Shown in pieces: positions 1-7,632 of a DNA stretch of 64,000 nucleotides. Source of the DNA: Aldehydirespirator sp965116665 (GTDB taxonomy: Bacteria; Actinomycetota; Acidimicrobiia; Acidimicrobiales; Aldehydirespiratoraceae); contig OZ220709.1 of NCBI GenBank assembly GCA_965116665.1, forward strand, positions 3,782,001 to 3,846,000, read 5' to 3'. The notes under the pieces were generated by a model that was not told the DNA's origin, made no database searches, and saw nothing but the letters and a program-made list of their open reading frames with translations. The translations under genes were made by a program, and so were the position numbers. How positions within the stretch are numbered: position 1 is the first letter of the stretch; the number at the start of each line of letters is the position of its first letter.

Positions 1-1
1 C

Positions 2-232
2 TTCCGGGCCCTTCCCGCCGTGATCCTGGGTGGTCTGGATTCGGTGACCGGGGCTCTGCTGGGCGGTCTGATAGTGGGTGTGGCCGAGATTTACGCCGGG
101 CAGTACGCCGCGGCCAACACCTCGTGGCTCGGTGCCGGATACCCGCTGATCGTGCCCTACGTCGTGATGATCATCGGGCTGCTGGTGCGGCCCTACGGCC
201 TGTTCGGCACACCCGAGATCGAGAGGGTGTGA
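2..232 (+). CDS. livH: Branched-chain amino-acid ABC transporter permease LivH, C-terminal end (partial)
   Basis: This is the last 76 codons of a gene entering from the left edge; the frame is open from base 2. The peptide carries the LivH-type C-terminal pattern GGLDSVTGALLGGLIVGVAE, followed by a hydrophobic helix (roughly YPLIVPYVVMIIGLLV) and the end motif RPYGLFG that closes most LivH proteins. LivH is one of two membrane permeases of the HAAT importer family. It lies 38 bases ahead of livM in the same direction, so it belongs to the same operon. The substrate cannot be told from this fragment, and the N-terminal portion is outside the window. Confidence 0.9.
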   Translation, partial: FRALPAVILGGLDSVTGALLGGLIVGVAEIYAGQYAAANTSWLGAGYPLIVPYVVMIIGLLVRPYGLFGTPEIERV

Positions 233-270
233 CGATGCCGTACCGACGCCCGCCCAGAGAGGCTTGAGCA

Positions 271-1521
271 GTGCTCGGCCGGCCCCACCTGTACACCGCG
301 TACCGCCAGGAAGCTCAACTGCTCCCGACGTGGACCCAGAAAGTGGTGTGCACGCTGTTCGTGGCGGTGTTGTTCCTGATGCCCTTCGATCTGCCGGTCA
401 TCAGCCACATTCCGCTCGTGCGATTCCTGGGCGACAACGACTGGATGCGGCCGATGGCCCTCATGATGGTGCTGGCCATCGCCGCTCTCGGCCTCAACCT
501 GCTGGCCGGGGTGGCCGGTCAGGTGTCGCTGGGCCACGCCTTCTTCATGGGTGTGGGTGCCTGCACCGCGGTGTACCTCGGAGGAAGCAGCGGCGAGGAG
601 ACTTGGGGCCACTTGTTGCCGATCTGGATCTGGCTTCCCGGCGCGGGCGTCGTTGCCGCCCTGGTGGGGATAGCCGTGTCCCCGGTGGCGGTGAGACTCC
701 GGGGGCTCTACCTGGCCATCGTCACGCTGGGCCTGGTCTTCCTGGGCATCCACTTCGGCAACACCAGCTGGGGCCGCAAGATCGCCGGGCCGCCTGCACT
801 GGGCCGCGAGTTTCCCGGCCTGGACGTGCGGCTGTGGAAGGAGGAGACCCCGTTCCTCAATGTGGAGGATGACGGCCAATGGCTCTGGTTCCATGTGACC
901 GACCTCCAGAAGCGGTACCTGTTCCTGCTGGTGCTCACCATCGCGTTCACGCTGGTGGCCAAGAACCTGACCCGCAGCCGCACCGGCCGGGCCCTCCAGG
1001 CGATCCGGGACCGGGACATCGCGGCCGAGGTCATGGGAGTGCCCGAGTTCCGCTACAAGGTGATCGCCTTCGCGGTGTCGTCGTTCTTCGCCGGCGTCGC
1101 GGGGGCCCTGTTCTCCGCCCTGTCCCAGCGGATCCTGGCCACAGACTTCGGCCTGTTCCTGTCGGTGGAGTTCATCGCCATCCTGCTCATCGGCGGCGCC
1201 GGGACTACCTCGGGCACCCTGATCGGCACGTTCTTCGTGGTGATGGTGCCCCAGTTCGTGGAGGAGTTCACCAAGTGGCTCGACCGCGCCGAGGGCGGGC
1301 TCGCCGAGCAGTTGGCCCGGTTCCTGCTCACCGAGGGGGACGACTTCGGCATCATCAACACCGCCATCCAAACGCCCGGATGGACGCTGAGCGTGTTCGA
1401 CTGGAACATCGTCCTGTTCGGCGCGCTCATCGTCGTGTTCCTGATAGTGGAGCCGCTCGGGATCTTCGGCATCTGGGTTCGAGTCCGCAACTACTGGAAG
1501 CGGTGGCCGTTCAGCTATTGA
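271..1521 (+). CDS. livM: Branched-chain amino-acid ABC transporter permease LivM
   Basis: Encodes a 416-aa polytopic membrane protein, the second permease of the HAAT importer. The diagnostic LivM segment GLNLLAGVAGQVSLGHA lies at residues 74-90, and a later IGGAGTTSGTLIGTFF loop fits the cytoplasmic contact loop for the ATPases. The GTG start is taken because it begins just before the charged N-terminus and first hydrophobic helix; an AGAGAGG-like ribosome site lies upstream. About 330 aa is usual for LivM, so this one is long, with extra sequence around residues 325-360 (acidic and hydrophobic loop near the C-terminus). It sits between livH and the binding protein. Ligand class (branched-chain amino acids, amides or urea) is not resolved. 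Confidence 0.92.
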   Translation: MLGRPHLYTAYRQEAQLLPTWTQKVVCTLFVAVLFLMPFDLPVISHIPLVRFLGDNDWMRPMALMMVLAIAALGLNLLAGVAGQVSLGHAFFMGVGACTAVYLGGSSGEETWGHLLPIWIWLPGAGVVAALVGIAVSPVAVRLRGLYLAIVTLGLVFLGIHFGNTSWGRKIAGPPALGREFPGLDVRLWKEETPFLNVEDDGQWLWFHVTDLQKRYLFLLVLTIAFTLVAKNLTRSRTGRALQAIRDRDIAAEVMGVPEFRYKVIAFAVSSFFAGVAGALFSALSQRILATDFGLFLSVEFIAILLIGGAGTTSGTLIGTFFVVMVPQFVEEFTKWLDRAEGGLAEQLARFLLTEGDDFGIINTAIQTPGWTLSVFDWNIVLFGALIVVFLIVEPLGIFGIWVRVRNYWKRWPFSY

Positions 1522-1603
1522 TAAGTCACCTTCCGTCAAGTCAAGATGTGAGCGCCATCCGGGTGCTCCTAGCCCAATAGACAACCCCGTGGAGGAAGAG
1601 ACC

Positions 1604-3268
1604 GTGAAACAAATTAGATGGATGCTCGCAGTGCTCTGTGCCGTGGCTTTGATCGCCGCGGCCTGTGGCGACGACGAGCCAGACACGTCGGCCGCCGATG
1701 ACGCGGCTGCCGCGGCACAGGCCGAAGCCGCCGCGGCCGAAGCGGAAGCCGCCGAGGCCGAAGCGGACAGAGCTGCCGCGCAGGCCGAGGCCGATGCGGC
1801 GCAAGCCGCGGCCGAGGAAGCCCAGGCCGCCGCGGACGAAGCCGCGGCCAGACTGGCGGAAGCCGAGGCGGCGGCCGAAGCGGCAAGCGCTGAGCAGCAG
1901 GCTGAGGCACAGGCCGCACTGGAAGCTGCCCAGGCCGAAGCCGAAGCTGCCCAGGCTGCCGCGGAGGCGGCCCAGGCGGAGGCTGAGACGGCCGCTGGTG
2001 AAGCCGAAGCTGCCCAGGAGGCCTTGGCCGCAGCCGAAGGAGCCATAGCCCACGACATCGGCGTGGACGTCGACACACAGACGATCCGGGTGGGTCTCAA
2101 CACCGACCTGACCGGCATCTTCGCTCCGCTCACCACCAAGATCACCGACGCCCACCTGGCCTACTGGGAGTGGGTCAACGACAACGGCGGGATCCAGGGC
2201 TGGACGATCGAACCGGTCGTGCTCGACAACGCCTACGACGTACCCACCCACCTCGAGAACTACGAGGTCTTCTCGGGTGACGGTCCCGAGAGCGTGGTGA
2301 TGTTCGCCACCTCCACCGGCTCGCCTCACTCCGCTTCGACGGCCCAGTTGCTCATCGAGGACAACATGGCCGCCATCCCGCTGTCGTGGTACTCGGGCTG
2401 GGCCGACCCCTCGATCGGCAAGAACCTGTTCGAGGTGCAGACCAATTACTGCATCGAGGCCATGAACGGCACCACCTACATGGCCGAGACCTACGGCGAC
2501 AACGTGGCCATCGCCACGTTCCCCGGCGACTACGGCCAGGACGCGGCCAGGGGCGTCAAGATCGCGGCCGAGGCCCTGGGCCTGAACATCGTCTACGACG
2601 GTGAGGGCGCGGTCATCCCCGGCGCGGACCAGACGCCGGTCATCACCGGCATCGTCGAGTCCGGCGCGGACTGGGTGTGGGTCACCCTCAACCCCGGTCA
2701 CACCGCACAGCTCCTGGGCGGCTCCGCGGCGGCCGGCTTCACCGGGCAGTGGATAGGCAGCGCCCCGAGCTGGAACCCGGCTCTGCTGCTCGTCGACGGC
2801 TTCAAGGAGTTGGCCGACGCGTACTACACCCACTCCACCTACACGGTGCTGCTGGGCGTGGGCGAGGCGGCCGGCATGCAGGAGCTGCTCGACGTCATGC
2901 GCGAGTACCGCCCGGAGGCTCCCTGGGACGACTTCTACATCATCAGCTGGATCCAGGGCTACGTCGTGCACCAGATCCTCGATCAGGCCATCAGCAACGG
3001 CAACATCACCCGGGCCGGCGTGCTGGCCGCGGCCAACCAGGTGACGGCCGACCTGAACGGTCTGGCGCCCAACCAGTCCTGGGTGGGCAACCCCGACGAC
3101 AACGTGGTGCGCGAGACCTACCTGTACGACGTCGACCTGTCGCTGTACACGCCCGGTGCCAAAATCACCGACGAGAATGCCAACAGCGGCTTCTCGCTGA
3201 TCAAGGGGCCCTACGCCTCCGAGACTGCCCTGAACTGGGAGTACGAGCCCTGCTTCGTGGCTTCCTAG
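1604..3268 (+). CDS. HAAT-family substrate-binding lipoprotein with a long Ala/Glu stalk
   Basis: A 554-aa periplasmic-binding-fold type 1 protein that should deliver ligand to the LivHM permeases. The GTG at 1604 is chosen over the GTG at 1589 because GGAGGAAGAG sits just before it and it gives a clean lipoprotein signal with the lipid-accepting Cys at residue 21 (IAAAC). Residues about 33-148 are almost entirely Ala, Glu, Gln and Asp in heptad-like order, predicting a long helical or coiled-coil stalk; the binding domain follows (IRVGLNTDLTGIF onward). LivK-type proteins normally run 370-420 aa, so the stalk accounts for the excess. The same stalk sequence occurs in the BMP-family protein at 59379. 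Neighbours: livM upstream, livF/livG downstream. Confidence 0.9.
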   Translation: MKQIRWMLAVLCAVALIAAACGDDEPDTSAADDAAAAAQAEAAAAEAEAAEAEADRAAAQAEADAAQAAAEEAQAAADEAAARLAEAEAAAEAASAEQQAEAQAALEAAQAEAEAAQAAAEAAQAEAETAAGEAEAAQEALAAAEGAIAHDIGVDVDTQTIRVGLNTDLTGIFAPLTTKITDAHLAYWEWVNDNGGIQGWTIEPVVLDNAYDVPTHLENYEVFSGDGPESVVMFATSTGSPHSASTAQLLIEDNMAAIPLSWYSGWADPSIGKNLFEVQTNYCIEAMNGTTYMAETYGDNVAIATFPGDYGQDAARGVKIAAEALGLNIVYDGEGAVIPGADQTPVITGIVESGADWVWVTLNPGHTAQLLGGSAAAGFTGQWIGSAPSWNPALLLVDGFKELADAYYTHSTYTVLLGVGEAAGMQELLDVMREYRPEAPWDDFYIISWIQGYVVHQILDQAISNGNITRAGVLAAANQVTADLNGLAPNQSWVGNPDDNVVRETYLYDVDLSLYTPGAKITDENANSGFSLIKGPYASETALNWEYEPCFVAS

Positions 3269-3282
3269 CCAATTAGGGCCTG

Positions 3283-3321
3283 CCGGCGGGGCGGCGCTGC
3301 GCGAGCAGACCGCCCCGCCGG
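3283..3321 (+). terminator. Strong intercistronic hairpin between binding protein and livF
   Basis: Perfect 12-bp inverted repeat CCGGCGGGGCGG (3283-3294) and CCGCCCCGCCGG (3310-3321) around a 15-nt loop. There is no T-run after it, so it may be a partial terminator or an mRNA-stabilising hairpin that keeps the binding protein more abundant than the ATPases. Function is inferred from position. Confidence 0.6.
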
Positions 3322-3349
3322 AGCCTGCCCGCCTACCGGACTGCTGACA

Positions 3350-4141
3350 ATGCTTGAAGTCGCCAATCTCGAGGTCGTCTACAACGAGGTCGTCCTCGTG
3401 CTGCGCGGCCTGTCCATCGAGGTGCCCGACGGCGGCATCGTGGCGTTGCTCGGTGCCAACGGGGCGGGCAAGACCACCGCGGTGCGGGCCATCACCGGCC
3501 TGCTCGACATCCATGAGGGTGACATCACCAAGGGCTCGGTCGTCTGGAACGGCACCGACATCTCCAACTACAAGCCGTCGCGCATCGTCGAGGCCGGCAT
3601 CACCCAGGTGATGGAGGGCCGCCGGATCTTCGCCGAGCTCTCCGTGGACGAGAACCTCAACGCGGGCGCGTTCACGGTGCGGGACCGGAGGGAGAACCAG
3701 GATGCCTACGAGCGGGTCATGGAGCTGTTCCCGCTGCTGCAGGGCCGCCGGCGCGACACCGCCGGGTACCTTTCCGGCGGCGAGCAGCAGATGCTGGCCA
3801 TCGGGCGAGCGCTGATGGCCGACCCGAAGCTGCTGATCCTCGACGAGCCCTCGCTGGGGCTCGCTCCGATGCTGATCGAGCAGATACGGGACATCATCGT
3901 CGACATCAACGCCCAGGGAACCAGCGTGCTGCTGATCGAGCAGAATGCGGTGATGGCCCTGTCGATCGCCCACTACGGCTACGTCATGGAGTCGGGGAAG
4001 GTGGTCATGGACGGCGATCCCGAGAAGCTGCTCGCCGACGAGGATGTGCAGGAGTTCTACCTGGGCCTGCGGGCCGAGGGCGAGCGCAAGTCGTTCCGCG
4101 ACGTGAAGCACTACAAGCGGCGCAAGCGATGGCTGTCGTGA
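3350..4141 (+). CDS. livF: Branched-chain amino-acid ABC transporter ATP-binding protein LivF
   Basis: A 263-aa cytoplasmic ATPase. Walker A is GANGAGKTT (Lys41), the signature is LSGGEQQML and Walker B is LLILDEPSLGLAP; the LivF-type ending of the signature region (EPSLGLAPMLIEQI) separates it from LivG. The last part (SFRDVKHYKRRKRWLS) is a basic tail. Its stop overlaps the start of livG by 13 bases, implying coupled translation. Together with LivG it powers the importer built from the LivH and LivM permeases. The ATG start gives normal length; no strong ribosome site is visible, and the hairpin at 3283-3321 lies just upstream. Confidence 0.93.
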   Translation: MLEVANLEVVYNEVVLVLRGLSIEVPDGGIVALLGANGAGKTTAVRAITGLLDIHEGDITKGSVVWNGTDISNYKPSRIVEAGITQVMEGRRIFAELSVDENLNAGAFTVRDRRENQDAYERVMELFPLLQGRRRDTAGYLSGGEQQMLAIGRALMADPKLLILDEPSLGLAPMLIEQIRDIIVDINAQGTSVLLIEQNAVMALSIAHYGYVMESGKVVMDGDPEKLLADEDVQEFYLGLRAEGERKSFRDVKHYKRRKRWLS

Positions 4142-4947
4142 GTCCCTCCGGAGAGTCGCGGCCCGCCCTGCTGCAGGTGGACGACATCTCGCTGCGATTC
4201 GGCGGGGTCACTGCCATCGACTCGGTGTCGTTCGAGGTTCGCGAGGGTGAACTGTTCTCCATCATCGGGCCGAACGGCGCGGGCAAGACGTCGATCTTCA
4301 ACTCGATCTCGCAGGTGTACCGGCCCCAGTCGGGCGACATCCGCTGGAAGGGGGCCTCCATCATGGGGACCCGCCCCGACCGGGTGGCCCAGCTGGGGGT
4401 GGCCCGCACATTCCAGAACATCGAGCTGTTCTCCCACATGACCGTCCTCGACAACCTGCTGACCGGCCGGCACATCCGCATGACCGGATCGTTCCTGGCC
4501 GGTGCGCTGTGGGTGGGCAAGGCCAAGCGGGAGGAGATCGAGCACCGCCGCAAGGTGGAGGACATCATCGACTTCCTGGAGATCGAAGGCTGGCGCAAGC
4601 ACCCGGTGGCCCTGCTTCCCTACGGCATCCAGAAGCGGGTCGAGCTGGGCCGGGCCCTGGCCATGGAGCCCGAACTGCTCATGCTCGACGAGCCCGTGGC
4701 CGGCATGAACCTCGAGGAGACCGAGGACATGGCCCGGTTCATCCTCGACATCCGCCGCGAGCTGGGCATCACCCTGCTCATGGTGGAGCACGACATGGGC
4801 CTGGTGATGGACATTGCGGACCGGGTGCTGGTGCTCGACTTCGGTCAGAGGATCTCCGAGGGCACTCCTGCCGAGGTGCAGCGGGATCCCCGCGTGATCG
4901 CGGCCTACCTGGGCAGCACGGACCTCGACTTGTCGACGGCCGGCTGA
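4129..4947 (+). CDS. livG: Branched-chain amino-acid ABC transporter ATP-binding protein LivG
   Basis: A 272-aa ATPase partner of LivF. Walker A is GPNGAGKTS (Lys53), the signature is the LivG variant LPYGIQKRVELGRAL, and Walker B is LLMLDEPVAGMN, where the P-V-A-G-M-N run is typical of LivG. It overlaps livF by 13 bases and is the last gene of the liv operon; bioB begins 33 bases later behind its own promoter. The first 12 residues (VVSPSGESRP) are a non-conserved extension before the ABC domain. Confidence 0.93.
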   Translation: MAVVSPSGESRPALLQVDDISLRFGGVTAIDSVSFEVREGELFSIIGPNGAGKTSIFNSISQVYRPQSGDIRWKGASIMGTRPDRVAQLGVARTFQNIELFSHMTVLDNLLTGRHIRMTGSFLAGALWVGKAKREEIEHRRKVEDIIDFLEIEGWRKHPVALLPYGIQKRVELGRALAMEPELLMLDEPVAGMNLEETEDMARFILDIRRELGITLLMVEHDMGLVMDIADRVLVLDFGQRISEGTPAEVQRDPRVIAAYLGSTDLDLSTAG

Positions 4948-4968
4948 CGGCGGGCCCGCCGGCAGCCC

Positions 4969-4974
4969 TAGGAT
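4969..4974 (+). promoter_or_regulatory. Leaderless-type -10 element of bioB
   Basis: TAGGAT, six bases before the GTG at 4981. With transcription starting 6-7 nt after a -10 hexamer, the mRNA would begin at the start codon. No ribosome-binding site is present, in agreement. Confidence 0.6.
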
Positions 4975-4980
4975 CGGGTC

Positions 4981-5979
4981 GTGGTCGATTCCGCCATCGG
5001 CAGCGCGTCAGCGGCACTGCTCGATGGGCGTCGTCAGCTCACCGCCGGTGAGTTGGCCGGGCTGGCCGCGGTCGACGACTCCGGCGTGCCCTCACTGGCC
5101 GCTCTCGCCCACGAGGTCCGCCTGGCCTGGGCCGGCCCCACGGTCGAGGTGGAGGGCATCCTGTCGGCCAAGACCGGCGGCTGTCCCGAGGACTGCCATT
5201 TCTGTAGCCAGTCGGCCGCCTTCGACACCCAGGTGAAGGCCACCCCGTTCCTCGACACCGACGAGGTTCTGGCCGCGGCCCGTGAGACGGCAGAGCTGGG
5301 AGCCAGCGAGTTCTGCATGGTGCTGGCGGTGCGGGGGCCGGACCGCCGCACCATGGACCGGCTCATCGAGCTGACCGCGCTGGTGTCGGCCGCCACGGGC
5401 CTGAACGTCGCCGTGAGCGCCGGCATCCTCACCCGCGAGCAGGCTTTCGAACTGGCTGACGCGGGCGTGCACCGCTACAACCACAACCTGGAGACGAGCC
5501 GCTCGTTCTTCGGCGAGGTGGTGACCACCCACAGCTTCGACGAGCGGGTCGACACCTGCGGCTACGTTCGCGAGGCCGGCATGGAGCTGTGCTGCGGCGT
5601 GCTCCTCGGGATGGGGGAGACCATCGAGCAGCGCCTGGAGTTGATCGAGCAGATCCGGGCAGTGGAGCCCTGCGAGGTGCCGATCAACTTCTTGAATCCC
5701 CGCCCCGGTACCCCGCTGCAGATCCGCAAGCCGGTCGGAGCGCTGGAAGCCATCCGGTGGATCGCTCTGTTCCGGCTGGCCCTGCCGTCGGTGATCCTGC
5801 GCTACGCCGGCGGGCGCGAGATCACCCTCCGGGACCTGCAGGCCATGGGCATGACATCGGGAATCAACGCGCTGATCGTGGGCAACTACCTGACCACTCT
5901 GGGGCGGTCGCCCCAGCAGGACCTGGACATGCTCGCCGACCTGCGCATGCCCATCGGGAGCCTGTCGGCCGCGGTTTGA
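4981..5979 (+). CDS. bioB: Biotin synthase (radical SAM)
   Basis: Converts dethiobiotin to biotin. The 332-aa protein has the radical-SAM cluster motif CPEDCHFC (Cys68, Cys72, Cys75). Compared with the E. coli enzyme, the Cys97 counterpart is kept (Cys112, FCMVLAV) and the Arg260 counterpart is kept (LRYAGGRE), but the position matching Cys128 is Ala144 (GLNVAVSAG), and the Cys188 position is a Cys pair, Cys204-Cys205 (ELCCG). The normal ligand set for the sulfur-donating [2Fe-2S] cluster is therefore incomplete. GTG start chosen from the leaderless promoter. The stop overlaps the start of bsaP (TTGA). It is unrelated to the liv operon upstream except by position. Confidence 0.95.
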   Translation: MVDSAIGSASAALLDGRRQLTAGELAGLAAVDDSGVPSLAALAHEVRLAWAGPTVEVEGILSAKTGGCPEDCHFCSQSAAFDTQVKATPFLDTDEVLAAARETAELGASEFCMVLAVRGPDRRTMDRLIELTALVSAATGLNVAVSAGILTREQAFELADAGVHRYNHNLETSRSFFGEVVTTHSFDERVDTCGYVREAGMELCCGVLLGMGETIEQRLELIEQIRAVEPCEVPINFLNPRPGTPLQIRKPVGALEAIRWIALFRLALPSVILRYAGGREITLRDLQAMGMTSGINALIVGNYLTTLGRSPQQDLDMLADLRMPIGSLSAAV

Positions 5980-6155
5980 GCGATCAGGAGTCGTACTGCT
6001 GCGGCTGCGGCCGCCGCGACTGCTCGGGCTGCCTGCCCGAACTGGACCCGCCCCGCTACTGCAGCCGGTGCGGGGCCTGGCTGGCCACATCCGTCACCCC
6101 AGCGGGCTGGACAGCCGGATGCCGCCGCTGCGGCACGATCCGCTCAGGCTCGTAG
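5976..6155 (+). CDS. bsaP: Biotin synthase auxiliary protein BsaP-like
   Basis: A 59-aa cysteine-rich protein read from TTG at 5976, overlapping the bioB stop as TTGA. It contains CCGCG, CSGC, then PPRYCSRCGAWL, TPAGWTAGC and CRRCG. The order D-P-P-R-Y-C-x-x-C-G and the P-x-GW-x-A-x-C run match the small actinobacterial protein encoded after bioB that is needed for biotin synthase activity, probably through cluster repair or iron-sulfur assembly. Identification rests on motif memory and on gene order. Its last 12 bases overlap the 3' end of the convergent paaD-like gene. Confidence 0.75.
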   Translation: MSDQESYCCGCGRRDCSGCLPELDPPRYCSRCGAWLATSVTPAGWTAGCRRCGTIRSGS

Positions 6156-6614
6156 TACCTCCACAACCTCGTGACAGGCGTGGCAGCTGTACACGGCCCG
6201 GCACCGGGCCGGGCCGAACGGCGACTGCTCCACCAGCGCCGCCTCACCGCAGCGGGGGCATTCGGCCGGCCGGCCGGGAAGAGCCACCGCCACTGTGAAC
6301 TCCCGGGCCATGACGGTGCGGGCGTGCCCGCTGAGCCGGGAGGTATCCCAAGACTCGGCACTGCGCCTCACGTCCACGCCGGTGATGCCGTCGAGTGCCC
6401 CGACGGCTCGGGCGATGTCGGCCGCGATGACATCGTGGGCCGGGCAGCCGCTGAAGGTGGTGATCAACTCCACCGAGGCCTGCCCGTTGGCAACCTCGAC
6501 GGCGGCGATCATGCCCATGTCGACCACGCTGACACCGGGATACTCCGGATCGTCCACGCCCCGCAGCGCGTCGATCACGTCGGTCGCGGGGACCGTTCGA
6601 GCGTCACTGGTCAC
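6144..6614 (-). CDS. paaD: PaaD-like iron-sulfur/MIP18 family protein
   Basis: A 156-aa protein with an N-terminal DUF59/MIP18 domain (DVIDALRGVDDPEYPGVSVV, then FSGCPAHDVI with the conserved Cys) and a C-terminal zinc-ribbon-like segment (ECPRCG ... SPFGPARCRAVYSCHACHE). This combination is typical of PaaD of the phenylacetyl-CoA epoxidase system, where it helps mature the oxygenase. The GTG at 6614 is preferred to the ATG at 6689 because TAGGGT lies exactly seven bases upstream (leaderless pattern) and the extra residues are not conserved in type. None of paaA, paaB, paaC or paaE is in the window, so its partner may be another oxygenase. A general Fe-S assembly role (SufT-like) is the alternative. 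Confidence 0.75.
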   Translation of the reverse strand: MTSDARTVPATDVIDALRGVDDPEYPGVSVVDMGMIAAVEVANGQASVELITTFSGCPAHDVIAADIARAVGALDGITGVDVRRSAESWDTSRLSGHARTVMAREFTVAVALPGRPAECPRCGEAALVEQSPFGPARCRAVYSCHACHEVVEVLRA

Positions 6615-6621
6615 ACTCCAA

Positions 6622-6627
6622 ACCCTA
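6622..6627 (-). promoter_or_regulatory. Leaderless-type -10 element of the paaD-like gene
   Basis: TAGGGT on the minus strand, seven bases before the GTG at 6614. It decides the start choice for the gene. Confidence 0.55.
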
Positions 6628-6693
6628 CGGCCACTGCCGGGCGCATGCTGATCGACAGCGATGCGCGCTAACGACAGTTTCAATTCCAACCAC

Positions 6694-6699
6694 TAGTGT
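6694..6699 (+). promoter_or_regulatory. Leaderless-type -10 element of dctQ
   Basis: TAGTGT, seven bases before the ATG at 6707; no ribosome-binding site lies in between. Confidence 0.55.
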
Positions 6700-6706
6700 C
6701 GCGAGC

Positions 6707-7531
6707 ATGTCGGTTGGGGCTGCGCCGGAGACGAGGCGTGAAGCGACGAGGCCTGAGGCGTTGCGCTGGTCGAGGTTGCACCCGTCGGGATGGGTAGCGG
6801 TGGTCACGCTGCTGGCGGCAGTGGCCGCGCACCTCTTCACCGACACCGATTACCTGGTCGGCCACTTCGAGTGGTGGTGGTGGATCGTGCTCGTGGCCGG
6901 CGTGGCCGTCTCGGCCTGGCACGACGGGCTCCACCGGCTGCGCCTGCTGATCGAAGGAATCCCCAGCATCACGCTGAAGCTCGCGATGATCCTGGCCTGG
7001 GCCGTGTTCATCCTGCAGTTCTTCAATGTGATCACCCGGTACACCAACGAGTATGTAAACCAGGACATTCTCATCGGCGAAGTGGTCAGCCTGGCATGGC
7101 AGTCGTTCGGGCTCATGTTCCTGGTGGCCATCAACGTCGGTGTCCGCGACGGCGTGAACCCCCGCATCGACTTCTGGTGGATCAACTTCTCGAACAAGAC
7201 CAAGGCCGCGCTCGACTTCGCCATGCACACGGTGCTGCTCCTGCCGTTCATCTTCATGAGCGTCCGCATCATGCAGCACTACGCCGCGGCCGCCCTCGGC
7301 CGGCGCCACAACGGCGAATGGCCCGCCGGTTGGCGGGTGTGGCAGAGCTGGGAGGAGGCGGTCGACGCGGGCGGCCTGGCGGTCGGGCCCATCAAGACGA
7401 TGCTGCTGGTGGGCTTCTTCCTGTTCGGCCTGCAGCTCCTGGCCGAGGTCATCAAGACCGGGTTCGTCCTGATCGGACGGGAGGACTACGGCGACATAGT
7501 GGAACGCGACACCCCTCAGCGGATCGAGTAG
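6707..7531 (+). CDS. dctQ: TRAP transporter small permease DctQ-like
   Basis: A 274-aa membrane protein with about five or six hydrophobic segments. The DctQ signature region is visible as a helix followed by NVITRYTNEY and a later GVRDGVNPRIDFWW, matching the R-x-x-x and H/R-x-x-x-D-x-x patterns of the family. It is longer than usual (160-200 aa) because of an N-terminal pair of helices and a loop around residues 195-220 (GRRHNGEWPAGWRVWQSW). It is followed by dctM and dctP, the standard tripartite set for sodium-driven uptake of carboxylates or related organic acids. The ligand is not determined. Confidence 0.88.
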   Translation: MSVGAAPETRREATRPEALRWSRLHPSGWVAVVTLLAAVAAHLFTDTDYLVGHFEWWWWIVLVAGVAVSAWHDGLHRLRLLIEGIPSITLKLAMILAWAVFILQFFNVITRYTNEYVNQDILIGEVVSLAWQSFGLMFLVAINVGVRDGVNPRIDFWWINFSNKTKAALDFAMHTVLLLPFIFMSVRIMQHYAAAALGRRHNGEWPAGWRVWQSWEEAVDAGGLAVGPIKTMLLVGFFLFGLQLLAEVIKTGFVLIGREDYGDIVERDTPQRIE

Positions 7532-7627
7532 CGGTGTCTATGTTCCTCCATGCATCAGCCTCTAGGCGCTGGCTGCATTCCGGTACCGGGTGTGCGGCGG
7601 TGACACGCGGGCAGCGGATCGAGTAGC
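7517..7627 (+). repeat. 16-bp direct repeat bracketing the dctQ-dctM gap
   Basis: CAGCGGATCGAGTAGC occurs at 7517-7532 and again at 7612-7627, 95 bases apart. The first copy encodes the last residues and stop of DctQ. The 79 bases between have no recognisable gene. This looks like a short tandem duplication or a small insertion with target-like repeats. Confidence 0.75.
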
Positions 7628-7632
7628 CGATC

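Noticed and set aside
1475..1500. GGTTCGAGTCCGC, resembling a tRNA T-arm.
   Set aside because: It lies in the LivM C-terminal codons, and no acceptor or anticodon stem can be formed around it.
193..4111. Very long open frames on the minus strand opposite livM, the stalked binding protein and livF (two frames of 650 and 856 codons).
   Set aside because: They mirror codon bias of the plus-strand genes in GC-rich DNA; the translations are Ala/Ser- or Val/Gly/His-rich with no domain, and the plus-strand genes are certain.
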